Assembly: GCA_002311635.1 (NCBI GenBank)
Contig: DBZJ01000116.1
Span: 1 to 9,484, forward strand
DNA: 9,484 nt
Direction of reading: 5' to 3'
Source: Syntrophaceae bacterium UBA1163
GTDB lineage: Bacteria > Desulfobacterota > BSN033 > UBA1163
This document shows positions 1-7,013 of this stretch, one piece after another. How positions within the stretch are numbered: position 1 is the stretch's first letter; each line of letters begins with the position of its first letter. The notes beneath the pieces are model-generated. The model made no database searches, was not told where the DNA came from, and saw only the letters and a list, made by a program, of their open reading frames with translations. The position numbers and the translations under genes are program-made.

Positions 1-867
1 CACATTTTTAGAGGTTGCCTTAATTTAAACAATGTTCATAATCTCATCTCAAAAGTAGAAGATTATTCAATAGAATTTATTCTCTCAATTCTTAATTCAG
101 AGTTCTTGTCGTTTGTCCATCGAGTCTTTGTCCCTGAATTTGGGAGGGTTTTTGCTGAAGTAAAAATAGTCAATCTTGAAAAACTCCCGATCCGTCTAAT
201 TTCCTTCGTCACACCTATAGAGAACCGGAAGAAATTGCTTGATGAAGCTAAGAATCACTGCAAAAAGTTTCTTGAGACCTCGAAAGCAGACACATTTCTC
301 TATTTCATTGAGTGGAGATTAATGAAGGAACATAAACCGGATGCGGAGCTTGTTAAAAAGCACAACTCTGATCCATTAAACAAAGAATGGCAGATACCCA
401 AAGGTTCTTTGTGGGAAGAGTCAGATGTAGTTCATGATATTCTGGCATACTTTGCAGAACAGATGATTGAGATGAATAAAGAAAAACAGGGGGAGATTAA
501 AGGTTTTCTCAAATGGTTGGAAAATCAGCTAAAAATTCAATCAGACTCGAAAGAGGATACGGGGATTGAAGTGCTTACTGGGAAAACTCAGATAAAAAAC
601 TACCCGGGCGATTATCAGAAGGGGGAAGAACATCTATCCTTTGAAGATTTCTGGAAAATTCTGGGGAAGAATAAGATGAAAATTCAGGCAAACCTTAAAT
701 CCAGGGAGCTTTATGAAAACGTAAGATCCGAATACGAAAAATCACTCTCAAAACTTTTACCATTAAAGGAAAACATTCGCAAAACCGACTGGCTTATCGA
801 CCAGATTGTCTATAAACTTTATGGCTTAACCGAAGCAGAAATAAAAATCGTTGAAGGACGAAGTTAG
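1..867 (+). CDS. Type IIG (Eco57I-like) restriction-modification methylase, C-terminal part
   Basis: The reading frame is open from the first base of the window to the TAG at 865-867, so this is the 3' end (288 codons) of a larger gene; a TTG at 106 is internal and not the start. The N-terminal adenine methyltransferase and any nuclease part lie outside. What is visible is the target-recognition region: 'ILNSEFLSF' followed by 'NLEKLPI' is the usual pattern of the TaqI/Eco57I C-terminal specificity domain, then a helical tail with 'LTGKTQIKNYPGDYQKGE', 'HLSFEDFWKIL', and the very typical ending 'IDQIVYKLYGLTEAEIKIVEG'. Family members methylate adenine in a specific site and often cut DNA in the same polypeptide; which activities this one has cannot be told from the tail. 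A BREX PglX-type methylase is the main alternative. It opens an AT-rich defence-type cluster. Confidence 0.82.
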   Translation, partial: HIFRGCLNLNNVHNLISKVEDYSIEFILSILNSEFLSFVHRVFVPEFGRVFAEVKIVNLEKLPIRLISFVTPIENRKKLLDEAKNHCKKFLETSKADTFLYFIEWRLMKEHKPDAELVKKHNSDPLNKEWQIPKGSLWEESDVVHDILAYFAEQMIEMNKEKQGEIKGFLKWLENQLKIQSDSKEDTGIEVLTGKTQIKNYPGDYQKGEEHLSFEDFWKILGKNKMKIQANLKSRELYENVRSEYEKSLSKLLPLKENIRKTDWLIDQIVYKLYGLTEAEIKIVEGRS

Positions 868-928
868 CTGAAATAATTTTATTGTTATGGTAGTATTTTT
901 ATTATGGAATCGAAAGTGGGGATAATGA

Positions 929-1411
929 ATGGCGGCTAGTTTTTCTGACCAAGATATCTCTCGTCTGATTCAGGAAAGAAAACCATTGCCGGACGACTAC
1001 CGAGCAAAGATCCAGACCAGACCAAAGTTGGGGCACAAAGAGCGTGAGTTGGATATCAAAGGTGCTGATGGAGGAGATTATCGTCTTATTCTTCGCCAGA
1101 GTATTTTCAACCCTCTTGATTTCTCAATTATATTGGCTTATAGACCTCCAAAATCGAACCAGCTTTTTCGTTTACAACGCTGTAATGGAAAAAGCCATGA
1201 ACATACTAACCCTATTGAAGGGGAAACATTTTATGATTTTCACATTCACCAGGCCACAGAACGGTATCAAGAGATTGGTGCCAATGAAGATACCTATGCC
1301 AAACCAACGGATCGGTTTGCTGATTTCCAGCAGGCCATTACATGTATGTTCAAAGATTGTGGTTTTGAGATGCCTCTTGATTCGCAACGCCACCTTTTTG
1401 AGGAGATATGA
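929..1411 (+). CDS. DUF6978-like small protein, partner of the DUF1828 gene
   Basis: A 160-residue soluble protein with no signal peptide or membrane segment. The central block around residues 86-117, 'GKSHEHTNPIEGETFYDFHI' followed by 'HQATERYQEIG', is rich in histidine and acidic residues (H90, H92, H105, H107, D103, E94) and is the part I recognise from the DUF6978 family; the middle (residues 48-85) looks like beta strands. No function is established that I can name. The ATG at 929 is preceded by GGGGA at 918-922 with 6 nt spacing; an ATG four bases upstream leads straight to a stop. The stop is 3 nt before the DUF1828 gene, whose ribosome site lies inside this gene's end, so the two are probably translated together. 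This pairing suggests a two-protein module, perhaps a toxin-antitoxin or phage-defence unit (inference). Confidence 0.65.
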   Translation: MAASFSDQDISRLIQERKPLPDDYRAKIQTRPKLGHKERELDIKGADGGDYRLILRQSIFNPLDFSIILAYRPPKSNQLFRLQRCNGKSHEHTNPIEGETFYDFHIHQATERYQEIGANEDTYAKPTDRFADFQQAITCMFKDCGFEMPLDSQRHLFEEI

Positions 1412-1417
1412 GAGATG
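1401..1417 (+). promoter_or_regulatory. Coupling Shine-Dalgarno and start of the DUF1828 gene
   Basis: AGGAG at 1401-1405 lies within the last codons of the upstream gene and sits 9 nt before the ATG at 1415. The upstream TGA (1409-1411) falls between the site and the start, an arrangement that normally couples translation of the two genes. Confidence 0.6.
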
Positions 1418-2194
1418 ACAATAGAAATCATTGAACGGGATTTCAAGGAAAAGGTGTGTGAAAAGCTTAAGCTTGCATCTGAAGGAGTAAATCGCTATCG
1501 GGTTTTCACTCCTTTCATGTTCGAAGATGGGGATCATCTTTCAATCATTCTTAAAAGGGAAAATGGGAGATGGGTACTGTCCGACGAGGGGCACACCTAC
1601 ATGCATTTGACCTATGACATTGACGAGAAGGATCTGCAACGGGGCACAAGGCAAAAAATCATTACTAACGCGCTTTCAGTTTTTAGTGTTCAGGATCGGG
1701 AAGGAGAGCTTATTGTCCCTATTTACAATGATCTTTACGGCGATGCGTTATATAGTTTTATTCAAGCGCTTTTGAGGATTACGGATGTTACTTATCTTTC
1801 ACGAGAAAGGATTCGTTCAACATTTATGGAAGACTTTAGGACATTTATGGAAGAAACAGTTCCCGCAAATCGACGGGAATTTGACTGGCATGATGCCAGG
1901 CATGATCCAGAAGGCAAATATCTAATCGATTGCCGGATTAATAGCATGCCTAAACCTCAATATGTTTTCGGGGTACCCAACGATGATAAAACACGGGATT
2001 CAATGATTACTTTGCTTCAGCATGAAAGGTGGGGCCTCTCCTTCCGTTCCCTTGCTATATTTGAAGATCAAGAGCAGATTAACCGCAAGGTGCTTGCCCG
2101 TTTCACCGATGTTTGCGAAAAGCAGTTTTCCAGCTTGGGTACAAACCGAGAACGCATTAAACGATACCTTAAGGAATCCATAAACATACAATAG
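1415..2194 (+). CDS. DUF1828 domain-containing protein
   Basis: A 259-residue soluble protein. Residues about 30-125 match the DUF1828 pattern: '[18 protein letters not shown]' followed by '[12 protein letters not shown]', i.e. paired strands ending in a conserved S/T-D-E/D-G turn, then a helical segment with the '[18 protein letters not shown]' motif. The second half (about 135-240) is probably a DUF1829-like or related domain: strands around '[20 protein letters not shown]', then a helix with '[20 protein letters not shown]'. Biochemical function is unknown to me; such genes are common in accessory DNA and phage-related islands. It follows the DUF6978-like gene by 3 nt with a shared ribosome-binding arrangement, so the two products probably act together. 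The gene ends at 2194 and a decayed DUF3800 sequence begins immediately after. Confidence 0.72.
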   Translation: MTIEIIERDFKEKVCEKLKLASEGVNRYRVFTPFMFEDGDHLSIILKRENGRWVLSDEGHTYMHLTYDIDEKDLQRGTRQKIITNALSVFSVQDREGELIVPIYNDLYGDALYSFIQALLRITDVTYLSRERIRSTFMEDFRTFMEETVPANRREFDWHDARHDPEGKYLIDCRINSMPKPQYVFGVPNDDKTRDSMITLLQHERWGLSFRSLAIFEDQEQINRKVLARFTDVCEKQFSSLGTNRERIKRYLKESINIQ

Positions 2195-2195
2195 G

Positions 2196-2345
2196 GACTT
2201 TTTACCTCGATCGTTTCGCCAGGTTTGCAATAGGATTTTGCACCATGCATCAAAATCTTGCGTTGGGCTTCAAATTGCAGATTATTCTAATTGGGACGGG
2301 ACAACTACTTATGATCGTTCAATAAGTATGGTCAAAGATGGTTAA
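2196..2345 (+). pseudogene. Remnant of a DUF3800 protein (C-terminal end)
   Basis: In the frame 2196-2345 the translation contains 'ILHHASKSCVGLQIADYSNW', which matches the well-known C-terminal block of DUF3800 proteins (HH-x-SKS-x-x-GLQxADYxNWAI-x-RKW-x-x-GD-x-x-YD). After 'NW' the usual 'AI-x-RKW' stretch is missing and the text resumes as 'DGTTTYDRSISMVKDG' before TAA at 2343-2345. Upstream the frame soon meets a stop at 2181, and there is no start codon with a ribosome site, so about 40 residues survive of a roughly 200-250 residue protein. DUF3800 proteins carry an RNase H-like DxD..D core and occur in mobile and defence DNA. The remnant's stop overlaps the first 8 bases of darG in another frame. 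It may record a deletion that also removed whatever once preceded darG (inference). Confidence 0.6.
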
Positions 2346-3462
2346 AGTATTATTTGGTGATATTCTAAAATCAAAAGCCCGAACCCTTATTAATACAGTT
2401 AATTGCGTTGGAATTATGGGCAAGGGGATTGCGCTTGAATTTAAAGAGCAGTTTCCTGACATGTTCAATGATTATGTAGCGCGGTGCAATCGTAATGAGG
2501 TTAGACTCGGCAAACCTTACTTGTTCAAGAGACTAACACCACCCTGGATCTTGAACTTTCCGACAAAGGGCCACTGGCGTTCAGTGTCACGGATCGAAGA
2601 TATTGTAAAGGGTCTAAAATATTTGCTTCAACACTATAAAGAATGGGGGATTACGTCTCTTGCTGTACCCCCACTTGGGTGTGGTCAAGGTCAATTAGAG
2701 TGGAAGATAGTTGGTCCGACGCTATACCGTTATTTGAACCAATTAGATATACCCGTCGAACTCTATGCACCTCACGGCACGTCACATGAAGAACTGCAAC
2801 CTGAATTTCTTGATCAAGAGATAGATAGGAAACCTGCTGAGTCGGGATTGGCTCCAGAAAGGGTTAAACCCGCGTGGGTTGCGGTAGTTGAGATTCTAAG
2901 CCGGTTGGAACAAGAACCCTATCACTGGCCTGTAGGTCGAACTACATTCCAAAAAATTGCGTACATTGCTACCCAGGAAGGCTTGCCCACCGGACTACGT
3001 TATCAAAAATCAAGTTTCGGTCCCTTCTCGCCAGAGTTAAAGGGTGTTATCACCCGATTAGTCAACAATGGCTTAATACAAGAAGAGCAGCTTGGACGAA
3101 TGTTTGCGGTTAAGGTTGGGCCAACCTTCTCAGATGCACGGAAAGCCTACATGAATGAACTGGCTCAATGGGAACCAATTATTGAGAAAACAACAGATCT
3201 ATTCATGCGTATGCAAACGAGGCAATCCGAGGTTGTGGCGACAGTTCTTTTCGCCGCAAACACATTGGTAAATAGAAATAAAGAGCAACCTTCCGAAAAA
3301 GAAGTTTTGAATGAGGTGATGGAATGGAAGCAACGTCGCCGTCCAAAACTTGATAATAAAGAAGTAGCCTCCACAATCCGAAACCTGGCTGCTTTGAGTT
3401 GGCTAAAAGTCAAACCAAGTTCAGACTTACCAATACCGGATGAGAATATTGCTGAAGCATAG
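2338..3462 (+). CDS. darG: DarG-type macrodomain DNA ADP-ribosyl glycohydrolase / antitoxin
   Basis: A 374-residue protein. Residues about 1-146 form a macrodomain of the DarG branch: 'INTVNCVGIMGKGIALEF' (18-35), 'NFPTKGHWRSVS' (73-84) and 'SLAVPPLGCGQGQLEW' (107-122). N22 and K77 align by eye with the conserved substrate and catalytic positions of DarG. Known DarG removes ADP-ribose that the toxin DarT attaches to thymidine in single-stranded DNA. Residues about 175-370 ('FQKIAYIATQEGLPTGL', 'SSFGPFSPELKGVITRLVNN', 'WKQRRRPKL', 'IRNLAALSWL') match the C-terminal region of full-length DarG antitoxins, which directly binds and blocks DarT in characterised pairs. darT normally lies just upstream; here that place holds only a DUF3800 remnant and no DarT-like frame exists in the window, so this looks like an orphan antitoxin. 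The ATG at 2338 has only a weak ribosome site, but the macrodomain starts right there. The key residues appear intact. Confidence 0.85.
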   Translation: MVKVLFGDILKSKARTLINTVNCVGIMGKGIALEFKEQFPDMFNDYVARCNRNEVRLGKPYLFKRLTPPWILNFPTKGHWRSVSRIEDIVKGLKYLLQHYKEWGITSLAVPPLGCGQGQLEWKIVGPTLYRYLNQLDIPVELYAPHGTSHEELQPEFLDQEIDRKPAESGLAPERVKPAWVAVVEILSRLEQEPYHWPVGRTTFQKIAYIATQEGLPTGLRYQKSSFGPFSPELKGVITRLVNNGLIQEEQLGRMFAVKVGPTFSDARKAYMNELAQWEPIIEKTTDLFMRMQTRQSEVVATVLFAANTLVNRNKEQPSEKEVLNEVMEWKQRRRPKLDNKEVASTIRNLAALSWLKVKPSSDLPIPDENIAEA

Positions 3463-3654
3463 TTTAATAATGATTATGAAGTTCTCTCAGAGGGTTGCAG
3501 AGTCCAATTAGGGACAAAACCTGGACTATGTATCTTAAGGAAAGTTAAGGTTGGAGGAAGAGAATTGAATCAATGCCATATATTTGGACTCACCGAACAA
3601 TCATTGATTATTAAAGGGGGAAACATATCAACGAGTAGCCTTTTACAAATTTAA
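3463..3654 (+). other. Open frame continuing after darG; possible gene fragment or mini-ORF
   Basis: After the darG stop the same frame stays open for 63 codons to TAA at 3652-3654. The translation ('GCRVQLGTKPGLCILRKVKV', 'GLTEQSLIIKGGNISTSSLL') looks protein-like but I do not recognise it. Inside it GGAGG at 3553-3557 stands 7 nt before a TTG at 3565 that would give a 29-residue peptide. It could be a decayed gene, a former extension of darG, or chance. The rest of the gap to 3687 shows nothing further. Confidence 0.22.
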
Positions 3655-3687
3655 CGAACCGAATCATGCCCTGTCCCTGAAAAATCA

Positions 3688-6183
3688 ATGAAAGACCTTG
3701 AAAACCTTCAAACCCAGCTCCAAAGGGCTTTAGAAGAGTGTGCTTCTCTAAAAGAAGAAAATAAACGGTTGAAGAAGCTACTCGGTTTGTCTTCTGAAAA
3801 ACCTGCCACAGAGATCGAATCTATTATTTCAGAACCATTAACGCCATATGCTACTGCCATTCGTCCAGATGATAATGGTTCTTCAGTTGAAACCCAAGTT
3901 GCTCTTTTCCGATCTTTGTTCCGTGGGCGGGAAGACGTGTATCCAGTCAGATGGGAAGGGAAATATGGAAGATCCGGATATTCTCCTGCGTGTGCAAACG
4001 AATGGAAACGTCCCTTATGTGGTAAACCTAAGACGAAATGTGGGGATTGCGGAAACCGAAATCTCGTGCCAGTGACAGATGAGGTAATCCGGGACCATCT
4101 AATCGGAAAACATATCATTGGAGTCTACCCACTCTTATTGGATGAAACTTGTTGGTTTCTTGCTATAGATTTCGATAAGAAGACCTGGCAGGAGGATGTG
4201 GTCGTTTTTCTTCGGGTCTGCCGAGAAATAGGGGTTCCTGCGGCGCTTGAGCGTTCCCGGTCAGGACAGGGTGGTCACGTTTGGATATTCTTTGATCGTC
4301 CAATTGAAGCTTCAATAGCCCGAAAGTTCGGTTGTACCATCCTGACCCGTGCTATGGAGCGGAGACATCAAATTGGTTTGGATTCCTATGACCGATTCTT
4401 TCCTAGCCAAGATACTCTGCCAAAAGGCGGGTTTGGTAATCTCATTGCCCTTCCATTGCAATTTACTTCAAAAAAGAAGGGTAATAGCGTTTTCGTGAAC
4501 GAAGGTTTTGAAGCTTTTCCCGACCAGTGGCTGTTCCTTTCCACAATCAAAAGAATTCAGAGGGACGAGGTAGAAGCTATTGTTCAGGAGGCATCGAGAA
4601 ATGGAAGCATCATTGACGTCCGCATAAGTCTTACTGATGGAGAAGCCTCTGAAGACCCTTGGACTTTACCGCCGTCAAAGAAAAGAATTGAAAAAACCAT
4701 TCAAGGACCTTTTCCCCAAACTGTTCAGTTGGTCCAAAGTAACCTGGTCTATATAGAAAAAAAGGGGTTACCCCCTGCTATGCTAAACCGACTAATTCGT
4801 TTAGCTGCTTTCCAAAACCCCGATTTCTACAGGGCTCAGGCGATGCGGCTGTCGACATTCGGTAAACCGCGAGTTATTGGTTGCGCTGAGGATTTTGCAG
4901 ACCATATCGGTCTTCCCAGAGGCTGTATCGATGATGCACTAGCACTGTTTAAAGCCCACAATGTCAAGACAAAAATCGACAATAAGCGTTTAGAGGGTAC
5001 CACGATAGACGCAACTTTTCGTGGTGAACTCCATCCTTTCCAACAAGAGGCGGGCGACAAAATGCTAACTTATGACAACGGTATTTTGTCCGCTCCCACC
5101 GCTTTTGGCAAGACGGTGTTAGCGGCATGGCTCATTGCTCAAAGAAAAGTGAATACCCTCGTATTAGTGCATCGCAGACAACTCATGGATCAGTGGAGAG
5201 AACGGTTAGCACTGTTTCTTGATAAACCTATAGAAGATCTTGGTCAGATTGGTGGGGGCAAGACGAAGGTGACTGATCATATTGACGTTGGTTTAATACA
5301 GAGCCTCATTCGCAAGGGCGAGGTCAAGGACATGGTGGCTGAATACGGTCAAGTCATCGTCGATGAGTGCCACCATATTCCTGCCTTTACCTTTGAACAA
5401 GTTCTCAAACAGGTGAAGGCTAGGTATGTTGTCGGCCTTACGGCAACCCCTATTCGTAAGGATGGTCATCACCCGATAATCATGATGCAGTGCGGTCCAA
5501 TTCGTTTCAAGGAGAACGCTAAAAGACACGCAACGATAATGCCATTTAAACATGTCGTCTTGACAAGGTTCACTGATTTCAAATTGCCTCCGGAATTAAC
5601 CGATCCTAAAATACAAGATATTTATTCAGCCCTTGTATTTGACAAACATCGCAACGAATTAATCTTCAACGATCTACTGAAAGCTTTAGAAACAGGACGG
5701 TCGCCCCTACTCCTAACAGAGCGTACTGAGCATTTAGAATGGTTCGCGGAACATCTTAAGGGTTTTGCTCAGAATATCATAATCCTCAGGGGCGGCATGG
5801 GCACAAAACAACGTAAAGCACTGGCTGAACAGATTAAAGCAATTCCCGATTCAAAGGAGAGGGTGATCATTGCCACAGGACGGTATATCGGTGAGGGTTT
5901 TGATGATGCTAGACTGGACACATTATTTTTGGCTATGCCAATCTCTTGGCGTGGCACGCTCCAGCAATATGTAGGCCGTCTTCACCGACTTCACGATAAT
6001 AAGCAAGTGGTGCAAGTTTATGATTACGTTGACATGCATATTCCGACATTGATGAGAATGTATAAGAAACGACTGAAGGGTTATGATGCAATCGGGTATT
6101 TGGTTCAAAATTCTCAGGAAAACCAGGGAGAGAAGAACGATGACTTACTGCGCGAAACCAAAGACACTGTCTTGGATATCTAA
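3688..6183 (+). CDS. Primase-helicase fusion: TOTE-type archaeo-eukaryotic primase plus SF2 helicase
   Basis: An 831-residue cytoplasmic protein. Residues 1-35 form a charged heptad coiled coil. Residues about 65-260 are an archaeo-eukaryotic primase (AEP) domain of the kind described in TOTE conflict systems: four cysteines C102, C111, C118 and C121 likely bind zinc, 'AIDFD' gives the catalytic D161 and D163, 'SRSGQGGHVW' supplies H197, and 'DSYDRFFPSQD' plus 'GGFGNLIALPLQ' close the domain (D232 a candidate third acid). Residues about 445-800 are a superfamily II helicase: 'SAPTAFGKT' (Walker A, K475), 'VDECHH' (motif II, 558-563), 'LTATP' (584-588), and 'QQYVGRLHRLH' (motif VI, 759-769). 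It would prime or extend nucleic acid while translocating. All catalytic motifs look intact. The ATG at 3688 is the only start after the in-frame stop at 3652, yet has no clear Shine-Dalgarno. It follows darG by 225 nt and may form one defence unit with it (inference). Confidence 0.87.
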   Translation: MKDLENLQTQLQRALEECASLKEENKRLKKLLGLSSEKPATEIESIISEPLTPYATAIRPDDNGSSVETQVALFRSLFRGREDVYPVRWEGKYGRSGYSPACANEWKRPLCGKPKTKCGDCGNRNLVPVTDEVIRDHLIGKHIIGVYPLLLDETCWFLAIDFDKKTWQEDVVVFLRVCREIGVPAALERSRSGQGGHVWIFFDRPIEASIARKFGCTILTRAMERRHQIGLDSYDRFFPSQDTLPKGGFGNLIALPLQFTSKKKGNSVFVNEGFEAFPDQWLFLSTIKRIQRDEVEAIVQEASRNGSIIDVRISLTDGEASEDPWTLPPSKKRIEKTIQGPFPQTVQLVQSNLVYIEKKGLPPAMLNRLIRLAAFQNPDFYRAQAMRLSTFGKPRVIGCAEDFADHIGLPRGCIDDALALFKAHNVKTKIDNKRLEGTTIDATFRGELHPFQQEAGDKMLTYDNGILSAPTAFGKTVLAAWLIAQRKVNTLVLVHRRQLMDQWRERLALFLDKPIEDLGQIGGGKTKVTDHIDVGLIQSLIRKGEVKDMVAEYGQVIVDECHHIPAFTFEQVLKQVKARYVVGLTATPIRKDGHHPIIMMQCGPIRFKENAKRHATIMPFKHVVLTRFTDFKLPPELTDPKIQDIYSALVFDKHRNELIFNDLLKALETGRSPLLLTERTEHLEWFAEHLKGFAQNIIILRGGMGTKQRKALAEQIKAIPDSKERVIIATGRYIGEGFDDARLDTLFLAMPISWRGTLQQYVGRLHRLHDNKQVVQVYDYVDMHIPTLMRMYKKRLKGYDAIGYLVQNSQENQGEKNDDLLRETKDTVLDI

Positions 6184-6188
6184 GAAAA

Positions 6189-6272
6189 ATGGGCATCACT
6201 ACTGTTGAGACTGACACTCAGTTAGCAAAAATTTTAGACTCCGCATGGAAAATCCAGAACAATGTTTCATAA
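6189..6272 (+). pseudogene. Possible truncated start of a lost gene after the helicase
   Basis: An ATG 5 nt after the helicase stop opens a 27-residue frame ('MGITTVETDTQLAKILDSAW' and seven more residues), ending at TAA 6270-6272. The close spacing is what an operon partner would show, and the peptide reads like a helical N-terminus, but the frame is cut short. It may be the stub of a gene lost at the island edge; chance cannot be excluded. Confidence 0.25.
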
Positions 6273-6331
6273 ATCACCAAATCCGCAGACGCTATTTGCT
6301 AAGTCTGGACCGATCCACGAAAAAAATAAAA

Positions 6332-6352
6332 GGCACGCTCAAGGAGTGTGCC
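6332..6352. terminator. Bidirectional rho-independent terminator
   Basis: A 9-bp stem, GGCACGCTC (6332-6340) with GAGTGTGCC (6344-6352), one G-T pair and a 3-base loop. On the - strand it is followed by TTTTATTTTTTT, about 40 nt beyond the stop of the exported protein gene; on the + strand by CTTTTATA, ending transcription from the helicase side. A second small hairpin, CGGGAA/TTCCCG (6366-6371 with 6376-6381), lies between it and that gene. Confidence 0.8.
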
Positions 6353-6392
6353 CTTTTATAAGAAACGGGAATGACTTCCCGGTTATTTTGTT

Positions 6393-6782
6393 CTAATAGC
6401 CCTTTTCAGAAGGAGCTTTTTCCTTCATCCCTGTGGTCTTTGGTGCACTCACACTGATCATATCAGCCACCGATTTGTTCCCTTCTTTGGTGTATTCGAC
6501 AGTGACTTCCTGCCCTTTCTTCAAATCGGTGAGGGCGAGCGTCTTCTTGCCTTCAGTGATCTTTGTTTTGTCACTTAAGGAGAAGGTCATCTCTTCCTTT
6601 CCGCTCTTCACGGCAAAATCCTTCCTGGCCACATCCACCCTTTCGATAACACCAATGTACTTCTCGAGTTTGGGTGCGGCTGGTGTCGCCGAGGCAGGCG
6701 CTTTTTGTTCTGCTGCCATGACAGCCGCGACAAAGATCACTGAAACGGCTAAGACCATAACCGTCAACATTGTTCTTCTCAT
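6393..6782 (-). CDS. Small exported protein with DUF5666-like beta domain
   Basis: A 129-residue protein starting at the ATG at 6782; an in-frame GTG at 6791 is rejected because it lies inside the Shine-Dalgarno AGGAGGTG. The N-terminus is a clear signal peptide: two arginines, a hydrophobic stretch 'TVMVLAVSVIFVAAV', and likely cleavage after residue 23 or 24, so the product is periplasmic. A short Ala/Pro linker follows, then about 75 residues of beta-strand character ('YIGVIERVDVARKDFAVKSG', 'TFSLSDKTKITEG', 'LTDLKKGQEVTVEYT', 'SVADMISV') resembling the DUF5666 and related small beta-barrel families. The tail is lysine-rich. No catalytic residues are evident and its role is unknown. It has its own promoter and terminator, so it is a single-gene unit, divergent from the S1-domain gene. 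Confidence 0.8.
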   Translation of the reverse strand: MRRTMLTVMVLAVSVIFVAAVMAAEQKAPASATPAAPKLEKYIGVIERVDVARKDFAVKSGKEEMTFSLSDKTKITEGKKTLALTDLKKGQEVTVEYTKEGNKSVADMISVSAPKTTGMKEKAPSEKGY

Positions 6783-6788
6783 GCTGTT

Positions 6789-6796
6789 CACCTCCT
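6789..6796 (-). promoter_or_regulatory. Shine-Dalgarno that decides the start of the exported protein
   Basis: AGGAGGTG on the - strand sits 6 nt (8 nt counted from AGGAGG) before the ATG at 6782. The GTG within it would otherwise be taken as a start three codons upstream. Confidence 0.8.
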
Positions 6797-6824
6797 GTCT
6801 GTTGAGATTTTGTTTCCTAATTTA

Positions 6825-6854
6825 ATTTTGAGCGAGGAGAATGAATTTTGTCAA
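6825..6854 (-). promoter_or_regulatory. Sigma-70-type promoter of the exported protein gene
   Basis: On the - strand a perfect TTGACA (-35, 6849-6854) is followed after 18 nt by CAAAAT (-10, 6825-6830, four of six consensus bases). Transcription would start near 6818, leaving a leader of about 36 nt that carries the strong ribosome site. Confidence 0.6.
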
Positions 6855-6940
6855 GAATGGGAATTGGGCTGGTGTAGAAAAAATAAAGGTGCTATCTTTC
6901 GGGATAAGAAGGTTCTCTTTTTTTGATCAACGGAACCGGT

Positions 6941-6946
6941 TATAAT
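6941..6946 (+). promoter_or_regulatory. Candidate -10 element for the S1-domain gene
   Basis: A perfect TATAAT lies 68 nt before the S1-domain gene. No good -35 stands at 16-18 nt: the only T-rich hexamer there is TTTTTT (6918-6923), and TTGATC (6923-6928) is too close at 12 nt. The position in a divergent intergenic region supports it. Confidence 0.4.
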
Positions 6947-7013
6947 TCCGTGTGCAAAATTCGAGCCGTTCGATATAACGTAGCAAGAAATCAAATTCCA
7001 AGGATGTGGTGCG

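Noticed and set aside
1044..1418. Overlapping + strand frame of 124 codons inside the DUF6978-like gene
   Set aside because: It lies wholly in another frame of a recognisable gene, has no ribosome site, and its translation has no family character.
5933..6217. - strand frame of 94 codons over the helicase 3' end
   Set aside because: It is antisense to conserved helicase motif VI and has no ribosome site or family match.
6433..6825. + strand frame of 130 codons opposite the exported protein
   Set aside because: It is the antisense shadow of a gene with signal peptide, Shine-Dalgarno, promoter and terminator on the - strand.
6923..6946. TTGATC plus TATAAT as a full sigma-70 promoter for the S1-like gene
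   Set aside because: The spacer is only 12 nt; only the -10 element is retained as a candidate.
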